A stretch of DNA of 13,209 nt from JAFGPJ01 sp964439135. GTDB lineage: Bacteria > Planctomycetota > Phycisphaerae > Sedimentisphaerales > Anaerobacaceae. The notes below the pieces were generated by a model. That model ran no database searches, was not told the origin of the DNA, and saw nothing but the letters and a program-made list of their open reading frames with translations. Positions 1 to 8,134 of this stretch are shown here, one piece after another. The stretch is from positions 1 to 13,209 of the forward strand of contig CAYTNN010000132.1 in assembly GCA_964439135.1 (NCBI GenBank), written 5' to 3'. Both the position numbers and the translations under genes were made by a program. Each line of letters begins with the position of its first letter. Within the stretch, counting starts at the first letter, position 1.

Positions 1-59
1 TACGGGGAAAAAAATTAAATAATCGTGATTCCAACCACTAACTGCGAAAGTTGGGTTAG
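1..59. other. Short AT-rich leader before the ankyrin gene, with stops in all plus-strand frames
   Basis: All three plus-strand frames are closed here. In the frame of the downstream ankyrin gene there is a TAA at 39-41 and a TAG at 57-59. The stretch is much richer in A and T than the coding DNA that follows. I see no convincing Shine-Dalgarno sequence before the first available GTG at 78. Protein similarity to an internal module of the downstream gene runs up to about base 60, directly against the TAG, so this leader probably is not a normal 5' untranslated region. It may be a break point, a decayed 5' part of the gene or an assembly error. Confidence 0.4.
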
Positions 60-77
60 TTTCCGGTTCCCGACGAG

Positions 78-1736
78 GTGCTGGACCTGCCTGCCGGCCA
101 ACGCGCGCACGTAGTTGCCGAGGCGCGCGTCTCCTGCGGTGATCTGACGAGTATATCCCAGGGGCAGATCACACTTGTGCCGGATAGACGTTTGCTGGCG
201 TCGCGGGCGATCCGCATCATCCGGGCCGTTGCACTTGTCGAGCTTGCTCCTCCCGACTTGAATGTTGGGGGGATGGAAGAGGAGTGGTGGCGTGTGCCGA
301 TACGGCCGACCGAGAACAGGACAGTATCGGTGCATGTGGAAGCCGATGGACTCCGCGGCCGGCAACTCACTGTCCAGGCGCGGCTGTGGAGTGGCGATAG
401 TTGGGTAACCGCCGCTTCCAACGCTCCGCCCGGGCACCGCGATGACCGGGGACGTTTTGTCAGCCGGTACACATGCCCGGTGCAGGAAGACCACGCCGGT
501 CTGTCAGACATCAGGCTGCCCGTCCCTCGAGATGCCCTCGATCTGCCGCGCGACCGCAGCCACCATCCAAGGCTGGTGTGCACTGCGACGTGTGGGGGAT
601 TAACGGCCACATGGAGCAGCGTCATCGAGTTGACAGCGTCCCGGGCGGGGGCGGTCGCGGCTGCTCCTACGGGCACAACGGCAAAGCCGCCCGAGGAGTC
701 ACCGCACCTTGCCGTGACCAGGGCCCTGCTGGCCGCCGGCAGAATTGACAAGAACAGCGAATTGCTCTTAGCGGCCGGCGCCGGCGACGCGGCTACGGTA
801 CGATTCCTGCTGAGAAGCGGAGCGGATCCTCAAACCCGCGGCGGCGCTGGCCGAACATCGATGCACCTGGCCGCTGCCAACGGACATCGCGACGTCGCCG
901 AGGTGCTCACCATCGCGCAGGCGGACGCGGACAAGCCGCCGGAAGGAACCACGCCGAGCACCGAGCGCATCTCGCCAACGGAGGACATTTTCAGCTCGGA
1001 CTTCGGCAAGAAGCCCGAGGAAGTGGACACCAACAAAGCTGTGTCGTTCGAAGAATACACCGAGCAGCTCTCCTTCGACCGTTTCATGCAGGTCGACGCC
1101 ATCGTCAATGCAACGGATGACCGGGGAATGACGCCCCTGCACCTGGCTGCGTACGGCGGACATGCCGATACCGTGGAGTTCTTGTTGGCCAATAATGCAA
1201 ACGTGGAGGCCGGCGAAGCCAACGGCTTGACGGCCCTGCATCTCGCGGCTATGGGCGGTCATCTCGTTGTTGGGCGGAAGCTGCTCGCGGCCGGCGCCGA
1301 CGCGCTGGCCACCAGTGCCGACGGTTTGACACCGTTCGACCTGGCATCTCGCGACGACATCAAGGCGCTACTCCGCCAGTCCATGCGGGGCGACAGGCCC
1401 GGCGAGAAGGCCGTCGGGCAGGTCATCGCAAGGTTCATGGAGGCCGTTCGGCAGCGCGATGCTACCGGTGCCATGCTTCTGGCAACACCGGAGCTGGCCG
1501 GAAAACTGCCCCGAGAGATTCTGCCGGTTGAGTTTCAGTATCGCGTGCTTAGCATAGGGCTAAGCCGGCCCCGACCCAGGGCGGTTGTGTGGGTGCAGGT
1601 CGCTGATCTGCCGGCCGGGCAGAACGAACTGGCGATGACATTTCATATGGAGCAAAGAGGTCAGGCGTGGCGGATCTTGGAGATTGAAACGGACCCGTAT
1701 ATTGAAAAGGTGCACGGACGGGAGGTCAAGCAATGA
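78..1736 (+). CDS. Ankyrin-repeat protein with duplicated beta module, 5' truncated
   Basis: The protein reads as 552 residues from a GTG codon, but I doubt that this is the native start. Residues about 47-186 form a beta-rich module ending in the signature LPVPRDALDLP (147-157). The very start of the frame, FPVPDEVLDLPAGQ with its first six residues upstream of the GTG, is the tail of a second copy, so most of the first module and any signal peptide are missing. After an Ala/Pro/Thr-rich linker come ankyrin repeats: about 227-249, 258-280 (SMHLAAANGHRDVAEVL), a roughly 65-residue acidic insertion, then 349-379 (MTPLHLAAYGGHADTVEFLL), 382-411 and a half repeat to 432. Residues about 440-545 resemble a small NTF2/DUF4878-like alpha+beta domain ending in WRILEIE. 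Ankyrin repeats normally mediate protein binding; the partner is unknown. The stop overlaps the next start (ATGA), so the two genes are very likely cotranscribed and translationally coupled. The ankyrin call is firm; the role is not known. Confidence 0.8.
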   Translation: MLDLPAGQRAHVVAEARVSCGDLTSISQGQITLVPDRRLLASRAIRIIRAVALVELAPPDLNVGGMEEEWWRVPIRPTENRTVSVHVEADGLRGRQLTVQARLWSGDSWVTAASNAPPGHRDDRGRFVSRYTCPVQEDHAGLSDIRLPVPRDALDLPRDRSHHPRLVCTATCGGLTATWSSVIELTASRAGAVAAAPTGTTAKPPEESPHLAVTRALLAAGRIDKNSELLLAAGAGDAATVRFLLRSGADPQTRGGAGRTSMHLAAANGHRDVAEVLTIAQADADKPPEGTTPSTERISPTEDIFSSDFGKKPEEVDTNKAVSFEEYTEQLSFDRFMQVDAIVNATDDRGMTPLHLAAYGGHADTVEFLLANNANVEAGEANGLTALHLAAMGGHLVVGRKLLAAGADALATSADGLTPFDLASRDDIKALLRQSMRGDRPGEKAVGQVIARFMEAVRQRDATGAMLLATPELAGKLPREILPVEFQYRVLSIGLSRPRPRAVVWVQVADLPAGQNELAMTFHMEQRGQAWRILEIETDPYIEKVHGREVKQ

Positions 1737-3979
1737 AAGCACGCAATGCAGTCATCGGCGCGCTGCTGGTCGGGTTGCTGTCGATTTGTCCGGCTGCCCA
1801 GGATGATCGCCAAAAGCAGATCGCCCGTATCGAGGGGCAAATCAGAGACCTGGAGCAGCAACGCCAGTACTTGGAAAGAGAGAATTACGAAACTGCTCGC
1901 ACGATCACCTCGCTGGAACAACAGATCAAGGACAAGCAGTCCAAGTTGGACAATGCCGTAACGTTGAACCAACAACTATCCAAGTGCGACCGGCGAATCA
2001 ATGACGCAAAGATAAGGCGCGGGCAAGCATGGAAGGATCTCGCGCGGCAGTTACAGGATGACACCGAAACAGCTTACATAATCAGTGCCGGAATCAACTA
2101 CCCCCTTCTCCATTTGCACCACCGTGTACGGAAGCGGTGGAGCCAGATGTGGAACGTGCGGGTGACGACCGTGTCGGCCATTGACGACGAGATCGATGCC
2201 GTTAACGAGGAACTGACCGGCCCGGTGAGGGTCTGGCCGGACAGGGAGCCGGTAACACTTTCCGGCCTCGAGGACTTCCGCCGGGTGGTGCGAACAGAAC
2301 TGCTCCGAGCGCAGATGGTCCAGGCCGACATCCAGGAACTGCGCCGTCGCGTTCAAGACATGCAGCACCGGCTGAAGCCGATCGACGTTCAGAGGGAAGA
2401 CGCCCGCCGCTCGATCGACCGCCTCAAGCGGAACGTTGAGCTGTTGAGCGGCGAATCCGGCGAGTCGCCTCCGGATACAAGCACCACAGAGGAGCAAGTC
2501 TCGGCGGAGGACGTACAACGGGACAGGGACCGTTCGACGACGGAATCTCGGACAGAGCCCCCGCCAACCGAATCCGCGCCCAAGCAACCTCGCGTGACTG
2601 GCCGGGTCGCGGATGTCACAGCCTCGCGGGTCTTGGGCACCCCTCCGCAACGGCGCTGCGTCTGGCGGTTCTACATCGAGCTGGAAGAGGCGAACGACGC
2701 CCCCGTCGAACTTGTGTTCAAACAGGCCATTCGGAAGCCCAAGGCCCAGGACCCTGATGCTTCGAGCTGGCACGGCTCGCCACCAATGCGCCACGCCCTA
2801 AGACTAGGGGAAAAAGTGATTCTCAATCATCGATACGTGATCGTCACAGGTATGGAGATACTGACATATCTCCGGGTGGATCCGAAGAAAAAAATCGCCA
2901 ACAAATACACAATGAAGGCAGAGCGAAAGCGGAAGTTCGGGCCCTTCTACTTGACCGTATGGGAGACGGACGACTTTGCCGGAGAGTTTCGAGCGGTCTT
3001 CGAGAGCGTCTGGCCGACGGCCTTCGCCGGGGAGATTACGAAGGTCACCTTCAAACCCAAGCCGCCGCCGTGGGACCGCATTCGGGGCACCATGAGGGTC
3101 GTGCACCCGACGGACAGCGAGATGGCGTCCGGTTCGCTGGGCGGTCAGAGCTACCAGCCGTACATAAAGGTAGAAGTGGACGTGCCTGATCTGGCACCGG
3201 GAATGTACCGCATGCGCGCGGAGGTAGACAAAGCCGGCACGCGATACCTCTGGGGCCGGTTGAAGAAAGGCAGCAAGAAACTGGAGTTTGAGGGCGGTGT
3301 GCCGATGCTGCCGGGCCGACAGAAAGTCACCCTATCCATGCCCGATCTGCCCCAGGTCACGTTTGCCAAGTTGAATCTGAATGTTGTGCCCCCGTCCAAC
3401 GCGGCGAGCCGCGCGTCCATCCGCAGTTTGCAGACACAGATCCAGCAACTTCAATCTAAGCAGGCTGCGAACAGCTCGGAGCAGGCACGCAAGTACCATC
3501 AACGGCGCTTGGCCAACAGTTTTTCACAGTTGGCGTTCAAACATATTGAGCGCGGTGAGTTCAGCACGGCCAAGAGCTACATCGACCAGGCAATGGGCCA
3601 TTTGCAGGCGGCCGGAGCCGCCGACGAACTGACGACCGGAGGCTACGGTAGCGATGTCACCCGGGGTACGCTCCTGGGGCACATGGCCACTGTTGCATAC
3701 TTCACGAGCTCGACAGGGGAGGTCCGCAAGAACCTCACGGCGTTGGCCGAGTACTACGAAGCCTCCGCCGCAAACTGCATCGCAAAGGGCGATAACCGTA
3801 CCGCCAGTCAACTGCGCGGCGAGGCCGCAAAGTGCTATTGGAAGATGGCCGACCAGCTACTGATGCTGGGCGTCTGCGATCCGGCCGAGGCCGCGGCCGT
3901 CTGGAGACGCGGTGAGTCCTACTCGAAAAAAGCAGGCGCCAGAGGAGACCGCAGGAAGCCCAGTTGGTGGCCGGAGTAG
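1733..3979 (+). CDS. Exported coiled-coil protein with beta domain and helical C-terminus, function unknown
   Basis: The protein has 748 residues. The N-terminus (MKAR, then NAVIGALLVGLLSI, then CPAAQ) is a signal peptide probably cut after PAA; the cysteine lacks a good lipobox. Residues about 24-100 and 185-240 are rich in Glu, Gln, Arg and Leu with heptad spacing, which suggests two coiled coils. A Pro/Ser/Thr/Glu-rich linker (about 241-287) leads into a beta-rich region (about 288-560) without recognised motifs. From about 565 to the end the sequence is helical again; the segment with GEFSTAKSYIDQAMGHL resembles a tetratricopeptide-like helical pair. The start codon overlaps the stop of the ankyrin gene (ATGA at 1733-1736), so the two products probably work together, perhaps as an envelope-associated scaffold. 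That is inference; I do not recognise the family. A small hairpin (ccgga-gtag-tccgg, 3971-3984) spans the stop codon but has no T-tract. Confidence 0.82.
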   Translation: MKARNAVIGALLVGLLSICPAAQDDRQKQIARIEGQIRDLEQQRQYLERENYETARTITSLEQQIKDKQSKLDNAVTLNQQLSKCDRRINDAKIRRGQAWKDLARQLQDDTETAYIISAGINYPLLHLHHRVRKRWSQMWNVRVTTVSAIDDEIDAVNEELTGPVRVWPDREPVTLSGLEDFRRVVRTELLRAQMVQADIQELRRRVQDMQHRLKPIDVQREDARRSIDRLKRNVELLSGESGESPPDTSTTEEQVSAEDVQRDRDRSTTESRTEPPPTESAPKQPRVTGRVADVTASRVLGTPPQRRCVWRFYIELEEANDAPVELVFKQAIRKPKAQDPDASSWHGSPPMRHALRLGEKVILNHRYVIVTGMEILTYLRVDPKKKIANKYTMKAERKRKFGPFYLTVWETDDFAGEFRAVFESVWPTAFAGEITKVTFKPKPPPWDRIRGTMRVVHPTDSEMASGSLGGQSYQPYIKVEVDVPDLAPGMYRMRAEVDKAGTRYLWGRLKKGSKKLEFEGGVPMLPGRQKVTLSMPDLPQVTFAKLNLNVVPPSNAASRASIRSLQTQIQQLQSKQAANSSEQARKYHQRRLANSFSQLAFKHIERGEFSTAKSYIDQAMGHLQAAGAADELTTGGYGSDVTRGTLLGHMATVAYFTSSTGEVRKNLTALAEYYEASAANCIAKGDNRTASQLRGEAAKCYWKMADQLLMLGVCDPAEAAAVWRRGESYSKKAGARGDRRKPSWWPE

Positions 3980-4016
3980 TCCGGCTGCACCAAATACAGC
4001 TTGGCGCTGCGAGCGC

Positions 4017-4412
4017 TCACAGGACAATCAGGGGTCGTCCCAGGAAGTACAGCGGTACCCAGCATGACAGCAGCAACAGCAGCGCCGAGACCACGATCAT
4101 GATGACCCGCGACCATCCCTTTCGACCTCGCTTTCGCGTGGAGCGAACCACACCTACGCAGGCCACTGCGTTATAGCCCACAGAGGCAAGCCCGAGCGGC
4201 AGGCCGACAAGTGGCTTGGTGCCCATGCTCAGAGACGCCGAGAGCAACTGAAACACAAGCATACCGAGTACCCACGCGGCAACGTGAGCCACCCAGAAAG
4301 TACCGGCCGGGCTGAGTTCACCGCGCCATAATCTGATTATTATAAATCGCATTGCTTTGTCCCATCTCAGGAAGATATCGAGAACAGAATGATTCTCGTA
4401 ATCTGCCCTCAT
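4017..4412 (-). CDS. Small membrane protein with three predicted transmembrane helices
   Basis: The protein has 131 residues from the ATG at 4412-4410. A second in-frame ATG at 4352-4350 would start the protein at MRFIIIRLWRGELSPAGTFW. I find that equally likely, because similar small bacterial membrane proteins, as I remember them, begin near an RLWRGEL motif and the first 20 residues are hydrophilic. Neither ATG has a strong Shine-Dalgarno sequence. Three hydrophobic stretches are visible: around TFWVAHVAAWVLGMLVFQLL, LVGLPLGLASVGYNAVACVG, and VIMIVVSALLLLLSCW. The loop before the last helix is basic (RSTRKRGRKGW). The motif YNAVACVGVVRS followed by a basic stretch and a Trp fits a widespread uncharacterised inner-membrane family. 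The gene converges on the coiled-coil gene with 37 bases between stops, and lies 130 bases beyond the beta-helix gene on the same strand. It may be the end of that operon or a separate unit. Role unknown. Confidence 0.68.
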   Translation of the reverse strand: MRADYENHSVLDIFLRWDKAMRFIIIRLWRGELSPAGTFWVAHVAAWVLGMLVFQLLSASLSMGTKPLVGLPLGLASVGYNAVACVGVVRSTRKRGRKGWSRVIMIVVSALLLLLSCWVPLYFLGRPLIVL

Positions 4413-4542
4413 TTTTCGATCCGGTCACCATGAGAGTATTTCCTGACAATTCTCATTATCTTGAACAAGGCCGGGTGAACCGGAGTCTCGTTCGATTGTG
4501 TTTAATATCTAAGTGGCGTCGCTCATAGGTAGTCTTTAGCCT

Positions 4543-5886
4543 CTACTGATTCGCTTTGAATCCTTCTTTTATCCGCCGGCCGGGATTTGCCGCCTTTGAT
4601 TCCGATTCGTAAGCCCCGACATCATAGGGCGGCTTTCTTGCGGTATGATTGAAATCCAGCTCGGCAGCGAAATCCGAATCAGCGTGATCTATCAGCACCG
4701 AGCCGGGCCCGGGCCAATAGTCATGTTCTGCGGGATCTGCAAAGGCCGCCTCAATCGTCCCGCCGTCGCAAAACGCCGAGCCGTTCAGAGTCGCGCCAAG
4801 AAGTCGTCCGGTGACATAGTTGGCACTGAACGTGCTGCTGCCGATTCCGGATGTGTCTATGGCCGTCGAGCCGGGGCAGTAAACGGCGTTATTTACGAAA
4901 ACCATCTGCTCGGCCTTTTCCCAGCGAAACACGACGCCCCTGGGATGATTGACGATTGTATTATTGACGATCTTAACGTTCCGAACGTGCGGGACGGCGG
5001 CGTGTGGAGCTGCCGTGATGCCGGTTGCCGAGCAGTTGAAAATTATGTTATTTCTGATAATAGCGTCGGAAACCACCTGGATGCCTTCGCCTGCGTTCCA
5101 GATGACGTTGCCCTCGACGATGTTGATGCCTTTGCCGCCGCCGTACACGAAAATGCCGGGATATTTCGTGCCGATATTCGTGTCGTGGATGACGTTGTCA
5201 CGAACGGTGTTCCCGTACGAGCCGTACTTGATTTCGATGCCGTCGTTGCCGCCGATACTGGTGCCGCGCGTGTGGTGGATGTAGTTGCCCTCGACAAGAG
5301 TGTTCGTGGTGACATACGAGCCGTCATGGCCGCCGATGTACATCCCTTCTCCTTCGGTCGAGCCGCGTTTGCTCAAGCCTGTATGGTGGATGTGATTCCT
5401 TCGAATAATAAAGGCGTCGCAGTTTCCGCTGTTCATTGTCAGGGCGTTGTTGAGGGTGTGACTTATTTGGCAATCTTCGAATGTAATGTGGTGTCCCCGG
5501 ATAAAACGCACGCCCGAGCTGCCGCCTTTGAGCCGGATTGCCCGAATGGTCAGGTACTCGCAATCGGCGAACTCGATATTATTGTATCTTGCTGCGACGT
5601 CTTCCGGATGCGTGAGTAGCGGTTCCTGCCCTTCGGCGGCACGAATCGTTATGGGTTTACCGGCGGTGCCTTTGGCGGTGACGGCACGGCGGGCGGTTTG
5701 TGAATATGTCCCGCCGTACAGGATAAGCTCGTCGCCGGGTTTGAGCGAATTGGCGATGGTCTCGAATTCTTCCTGTGAGCCTGCGATTGCCGGATGGATT
5801 TTATACGTAACGCCCGGACTGATGCCGCTGCAGACCAGCAGCAGCAAAATCACAGCAACACATTTTGTTCGGCTTATACGATTCAT
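4543..5886 (-). CDS. Exported right-handed parallel beta-helix protein, probable polysaccharide lyase or hydrolase
   Basis: The protein has 447 residues. Residues 1-25 form a signal peptide (basic MNRISRTK, then VAVILLLLV, then CSGISPG); the cysteine lacks a good lipobox, so signal peptidase I is more likely. Residues 36-60 (FETIANSLKPGDELILYGGTY) are the usual entry cap of secreted beta-helix lyases. From about 80 to 360 short turns repeat, with Asn-rich turns such as IIRRNHIHHTG, LVEGNYIHHT, TVRDNVIHD, IVEGNVIWNAG, IIRNNIIFN and KIVNNTIVN. The C-terminus PYDVGAYE (420-427) is the typical closing strand. The segment NDGIEIKYGSYGNTVRDN (about 214-231) carries a Lys and an Arg spaced rather like the catalytic pair of PL6 lyases, but I cannot confirm the family. 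Such proteins usually cut uronic-acid polysaccharides or act as glycan epimerases. It starts 5 bases after the GH16 gene, whose last codons contain the likely ribosome binding site (AAGG). The fold is confident; the substrate is unknown. Confidence 0.87.
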   Translation of the reverse strand: MNRISRTKCVAVILLLLVCSGISPGVTYKIHPAIAGSQEEFETIANSLKPGDELILYGGTYSQTARRAVTAKGTAGKPITIRAAEGQEPLLTHPEDVAARYNNIEFADCEYLTIRAIRLKGGSSGVRFIRGHHITFEDCQISHTLNNALTMNSGNCDAFIIRRNHIHHTGLSKRGSTEGEGMYIGGHDGSYVTTNTLVEGNYIHHTRGTSIGGNDGIEIKYGSYGNTVRDNVIHDTNIGTKYPGIFVYGGGKGINIVEGNVIWNAGEGIQVVSDAIIRNNIIFNCSATGITAAPHAAVPHVRNVKIVNNTIVNHPRGVVFRWEKAEQMVFVNNAVYCPGSTAIDTSGIGSSTFSANYVTGRLLGATLNGSAFCDGGTIEAAFADPAEHDYWPGPGSVLIDHADSDFAAELDFNHTARKPPYDVGAYESESKAANPGRRIKEGFKANQ

Positions 5887-5891
5887 GTGGT

Positions 5892-8111
5892 TCAGTACCT
5901 TATCCTGACAACAAGAGAACGGCTGAAATCAGGCAGGGAAATTCTATTGCCTTCGGCCTTGCCCGGCACCCATTTATTTTTCCATGGATCATAGAAATTG
6001 ACGTCGGCGCTATTCAAATCCTTGCCGCCGTCCGGCAATGAAATAATTGCGTTATTAACCACAGCGGGCGTTTTGCCCTCGGCCAATTCTGTCCGCCACG
6101 TGTTCTGTTTGTCCCGGCACCATGCAAGCAGCGTGTGTTTGCCCCTGAGTGCATAGATACGCAAACGCGGATGATCGATCTCGACCGGCTCGAAATTCTC
6201 CGCCGGCGGGTCGATTCCCCTGGTCGCCTCGGCAAACCGGCCGAACTGAAACCACAGGTTCATCGGCGCGACATATTGGTCCCAGTGCCAGTTCTGGCCC
6301 GTGCCGGCGGCACCTGCGAAGAATGGAGCGAAGATAATATCATGGAGTATAATGCCCGCCCTGTCTTTCTTGTACAGTTTAAACGGCCCCGTGTGGCTCG
6401 GCTCTACGGCGCCGCTCTCGGCAAGGAGAATCGGCTTGTCATGCGTAAAAGCCTGCATCTCTTTGACGGCATCGACGGCGAGAATGTCCACCGGACCCTT
6501 GCAGATATCCAGCGAAGCGCCGAGGTCCAGGTAACGGTGCACGTTGGCGAAATCGTTGTCTTTCATCAGGCAAAGCCGGCGGTATCTGTCCCTCTTACTG
6601 TCGTGGTCGAAACTGCCCAGGCTCTGCGTCACCATGTTCTTCGGAAAACGCTTTTTCAGCTCAGCAAGCATTTCCTCGGTCCATTCCATGTAGCCTTTAC
6701 CGCTGACCGTATCCATCTCGTTCCAGAGTTCCCATGCGAAGATCGCCGGCTCGTCGCCGTACCTCTCGGCGTACCAGTCGAGCTTTTTTCTGAACTGCTC
6801 TCGGCTGCGCTGCCCCTGGAAAAAATCATCCACATCTTTTGCCGGTCCACCCTGTGAAACGTGATGGATAGGCTTTGCCGCCCATTGCTGTGTTTCCCTG
6901 AAAAAATGCCGGAAGTGCTCGATTGTCATCTTCACGCGAATGTTATGCCGGCGCGCCATATCCAGCACGGCGTCGATTCGTTTTGCCTTTTGCTCATCGT
7001 ACCGGCCGCTCTTTTCGTGCTCGACGTCGAAGAAATTATGGCTGAGCCAGATTCGGATGTAGTTGCCGCCGTTCTCGGAAAGGCTTTTAATCCATTGCTC
7101 CATGCGAGCGAGGGCTTCTTCCTCGGTGTCACCATATGGCGCAACCATGTTCAACCCGATTGGAATATACGCCCTGCCGTCTGAAAGCTCGAAGTAACGC
7201 CTGTCCCGCGGACTTACCCGCACGAAGGACTCACCGGCATCCTTTTTCCAGGCCCGCAAGTATTCGATGCTGTACGTGGACGGCAGGTCACTGTCTTCGG
7301 GAAGGCCGAACCACTCCGGCATGGTCTCGCTGTCAAAGTTCAAGGTCAACGGCTGGTGCCAGTGGGTATTGACCACCCACCTGACGAGCACGCCGTCAAA
7401 ATACCATTGAATTTTGTCCTCGTCCCACTGGAGCCCGTAAGTGTGATAGTCATCGGCCAGCGCTGTTGGAGCAATCCATACTTCGCCTATCGACCAGTGT
7501 TTATTCTCGGTGGGAGTTCGGAACACGTGGACGTTCATGTTGTATTTCTTCTCGAAGCCCGGGGACCCGCCGCCAATCTCGAAGACGTCGATTTCCGTCC
7601 ACACTTCCGGCGTGCTGTCATAGAACCAGAACGAGCTTGAGCCGGCAGAGTTCATCGGTTTGCACTTTACCTCGAAATATCCGTATTTGACCGTCGTCTT
7701 GCTTTTGACCGCCGCTGATGTGTATGTGTGGTAGCCTTTGTCACGGGACATTTCAGGAACTTCCTGCTTTCTCATGGCCAGATGCAGCTTGCCGTCACTA
7801 AGCGTCACATTGCCGGGATAAAAATACGCCGGCTGCCTGCCCAGCCACCCCGGATTCCTCGGATGCCATTTGCTCGAATCAAGCTGGATTCCGTCGAATT
7901 CATCGCTCATCGATTCATACTTTGTCCAGTTGCCTTTGTTGGCCTGATCGGACAACGGCAAAGCATCGGTAACTCGCTGAGGCGTGGTTCCCAACTCGCC
8001 GGTTCTTACCCAGCTCTGAGCGGGTTTGCCCTGTCCGGCAGGAGAATCTGCTGCTGCCAGGCCAGTCAATAACAGGCACACACAGATTTTTTGAATGTTC
8101 TTTTTATTCAT
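5892..8111 (-). CDS. Exported two-domain glycoside hydrolase: GH16 plus clan GH-A (GH5-like) barrel
   Basis: The protein has 739 residues with a signal peptide at about 1-21 (CVCLLLTGLAAA, then D). Residues about 60-290 form a GH16 beta-jelly roll: SDEFDG near 68-73, YGYFEVK near 143-149, and the catalytic motif EIDVFE (E173, D175, E178), the bulged ExDxxE form in which the first Glu is the nucleophile and the last the acid/base. YHTYGLQWDEDKIQWYFDG (about 222-240) is also typical of GH16. The overall look recalls agarase, porphyranase and kappa-carrageenase relatives. Residues about 300-640 look like a second enzyme, a clan GH-A TIM barrel: FELSDGRAYIPIGLN entry, NYIRIWLS, WELWNEM with probable acid/base E465 after N464, and ILLAESG with probable nucleophile E565. 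A terminal beta domain (about 645-739, with FYDPWKNKW and LPDFSRSLVVRI) resembles the Ig-like tail of DUF4038-type enzymes. It begins 23 bases after the oxidoreductase gene with AGGA 7 bases before the ATG. Substrate is inferred only. Confidence 0.88.
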   Translation of the reverse strand: MNKKNIQKICVCLLLTGLAAADSPAGQGKPAQSWVRTGELGTTPQRVTDALPLSDQANKGNWTKYESMSDEFDGIQLDSSKWHPRNPGWLGRQPAYFYPGNVTLSDGKLHLAMRKQEVPEMSRDKGYHTYTSAAVKSKTTVKYGYFEVKCKPMNSAGSSSFWFYDSTPEVWTEIDVFEIGGGSPGFEKKYNMNVHVFRTPTENKHWSIGEVWIAPTALADDYHTYGLQWDEDKIQWYFDGVLVRWVVNTHWHQPLTLNFDSETMPEWFGLPEDSDLPSTYSIEYLRAWKKDAGESFVRVSPRDRRYFELSDGRAYIPIGLNMVAPYGDTEEEALARMEQWIKSLSENGGNYIRIWLSHNFFDVEHEKSGRYDEQKAKRIDAVLDMARRHNIRVKMTIEHFRHFFRETQQWAAKPIHHVSQGGPAKDVDDFFQGQRSREQFRKKLDWYAERYGDEPAIFAWELWNEMDTVSGKGYMEWTEEMLAELKKRFPKNMVTQSLGSFDHDSKRDRYRRLCLMKDNDFANVHRYLDLGASLDICKGPVDILAVDAVKEMQAFTHDKPILLAESGAVEPSHTGPFKLYKKDRAGIILHDIIFAPFFAGAAGTGQNWHWDQYVAPMNLWFQFGRFAEATRGIDPPAENFEPVEIDHPRLRIYALRGKHTLLAWCRDKQNTWRTELAEGKTPAVVNNAIISLPDGGKDLNSADVNFYDPWKNKWVPGKAEGNRISLPDFSRSLVVRIRY

Positions 8112-8134
8112 ATTGAAATCCTAATCCAGTAGGT

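Noticed and set aside
15..751. Two long minus-strand open frames opposite the first half of the ankyrin gene
   Set aside because: Low-complexity Arg/Ser/Pro-rich products without motifs, as expected opposite GC-rich coding DNA; the plus strand shows a repeated module and ankyrin repeats.
3971..3984. Hairpin ccgga-gtag-tccgg across the stop of the coiled-coil gene as a terminator
   Set aside because: Five-base-pair stem with no T-tract on either side; not enough for a terminator call.
4645..5619. Long open frame of 324 codons on the plus strand, antisense to the beta-helix gene
   Set aside because: Its product has no recognisable domain and an Asp/Val/Ala-heavy composition typical of an antisense shadow; the opposite strand encodes a clear signal peptide and beta-helix repeats.
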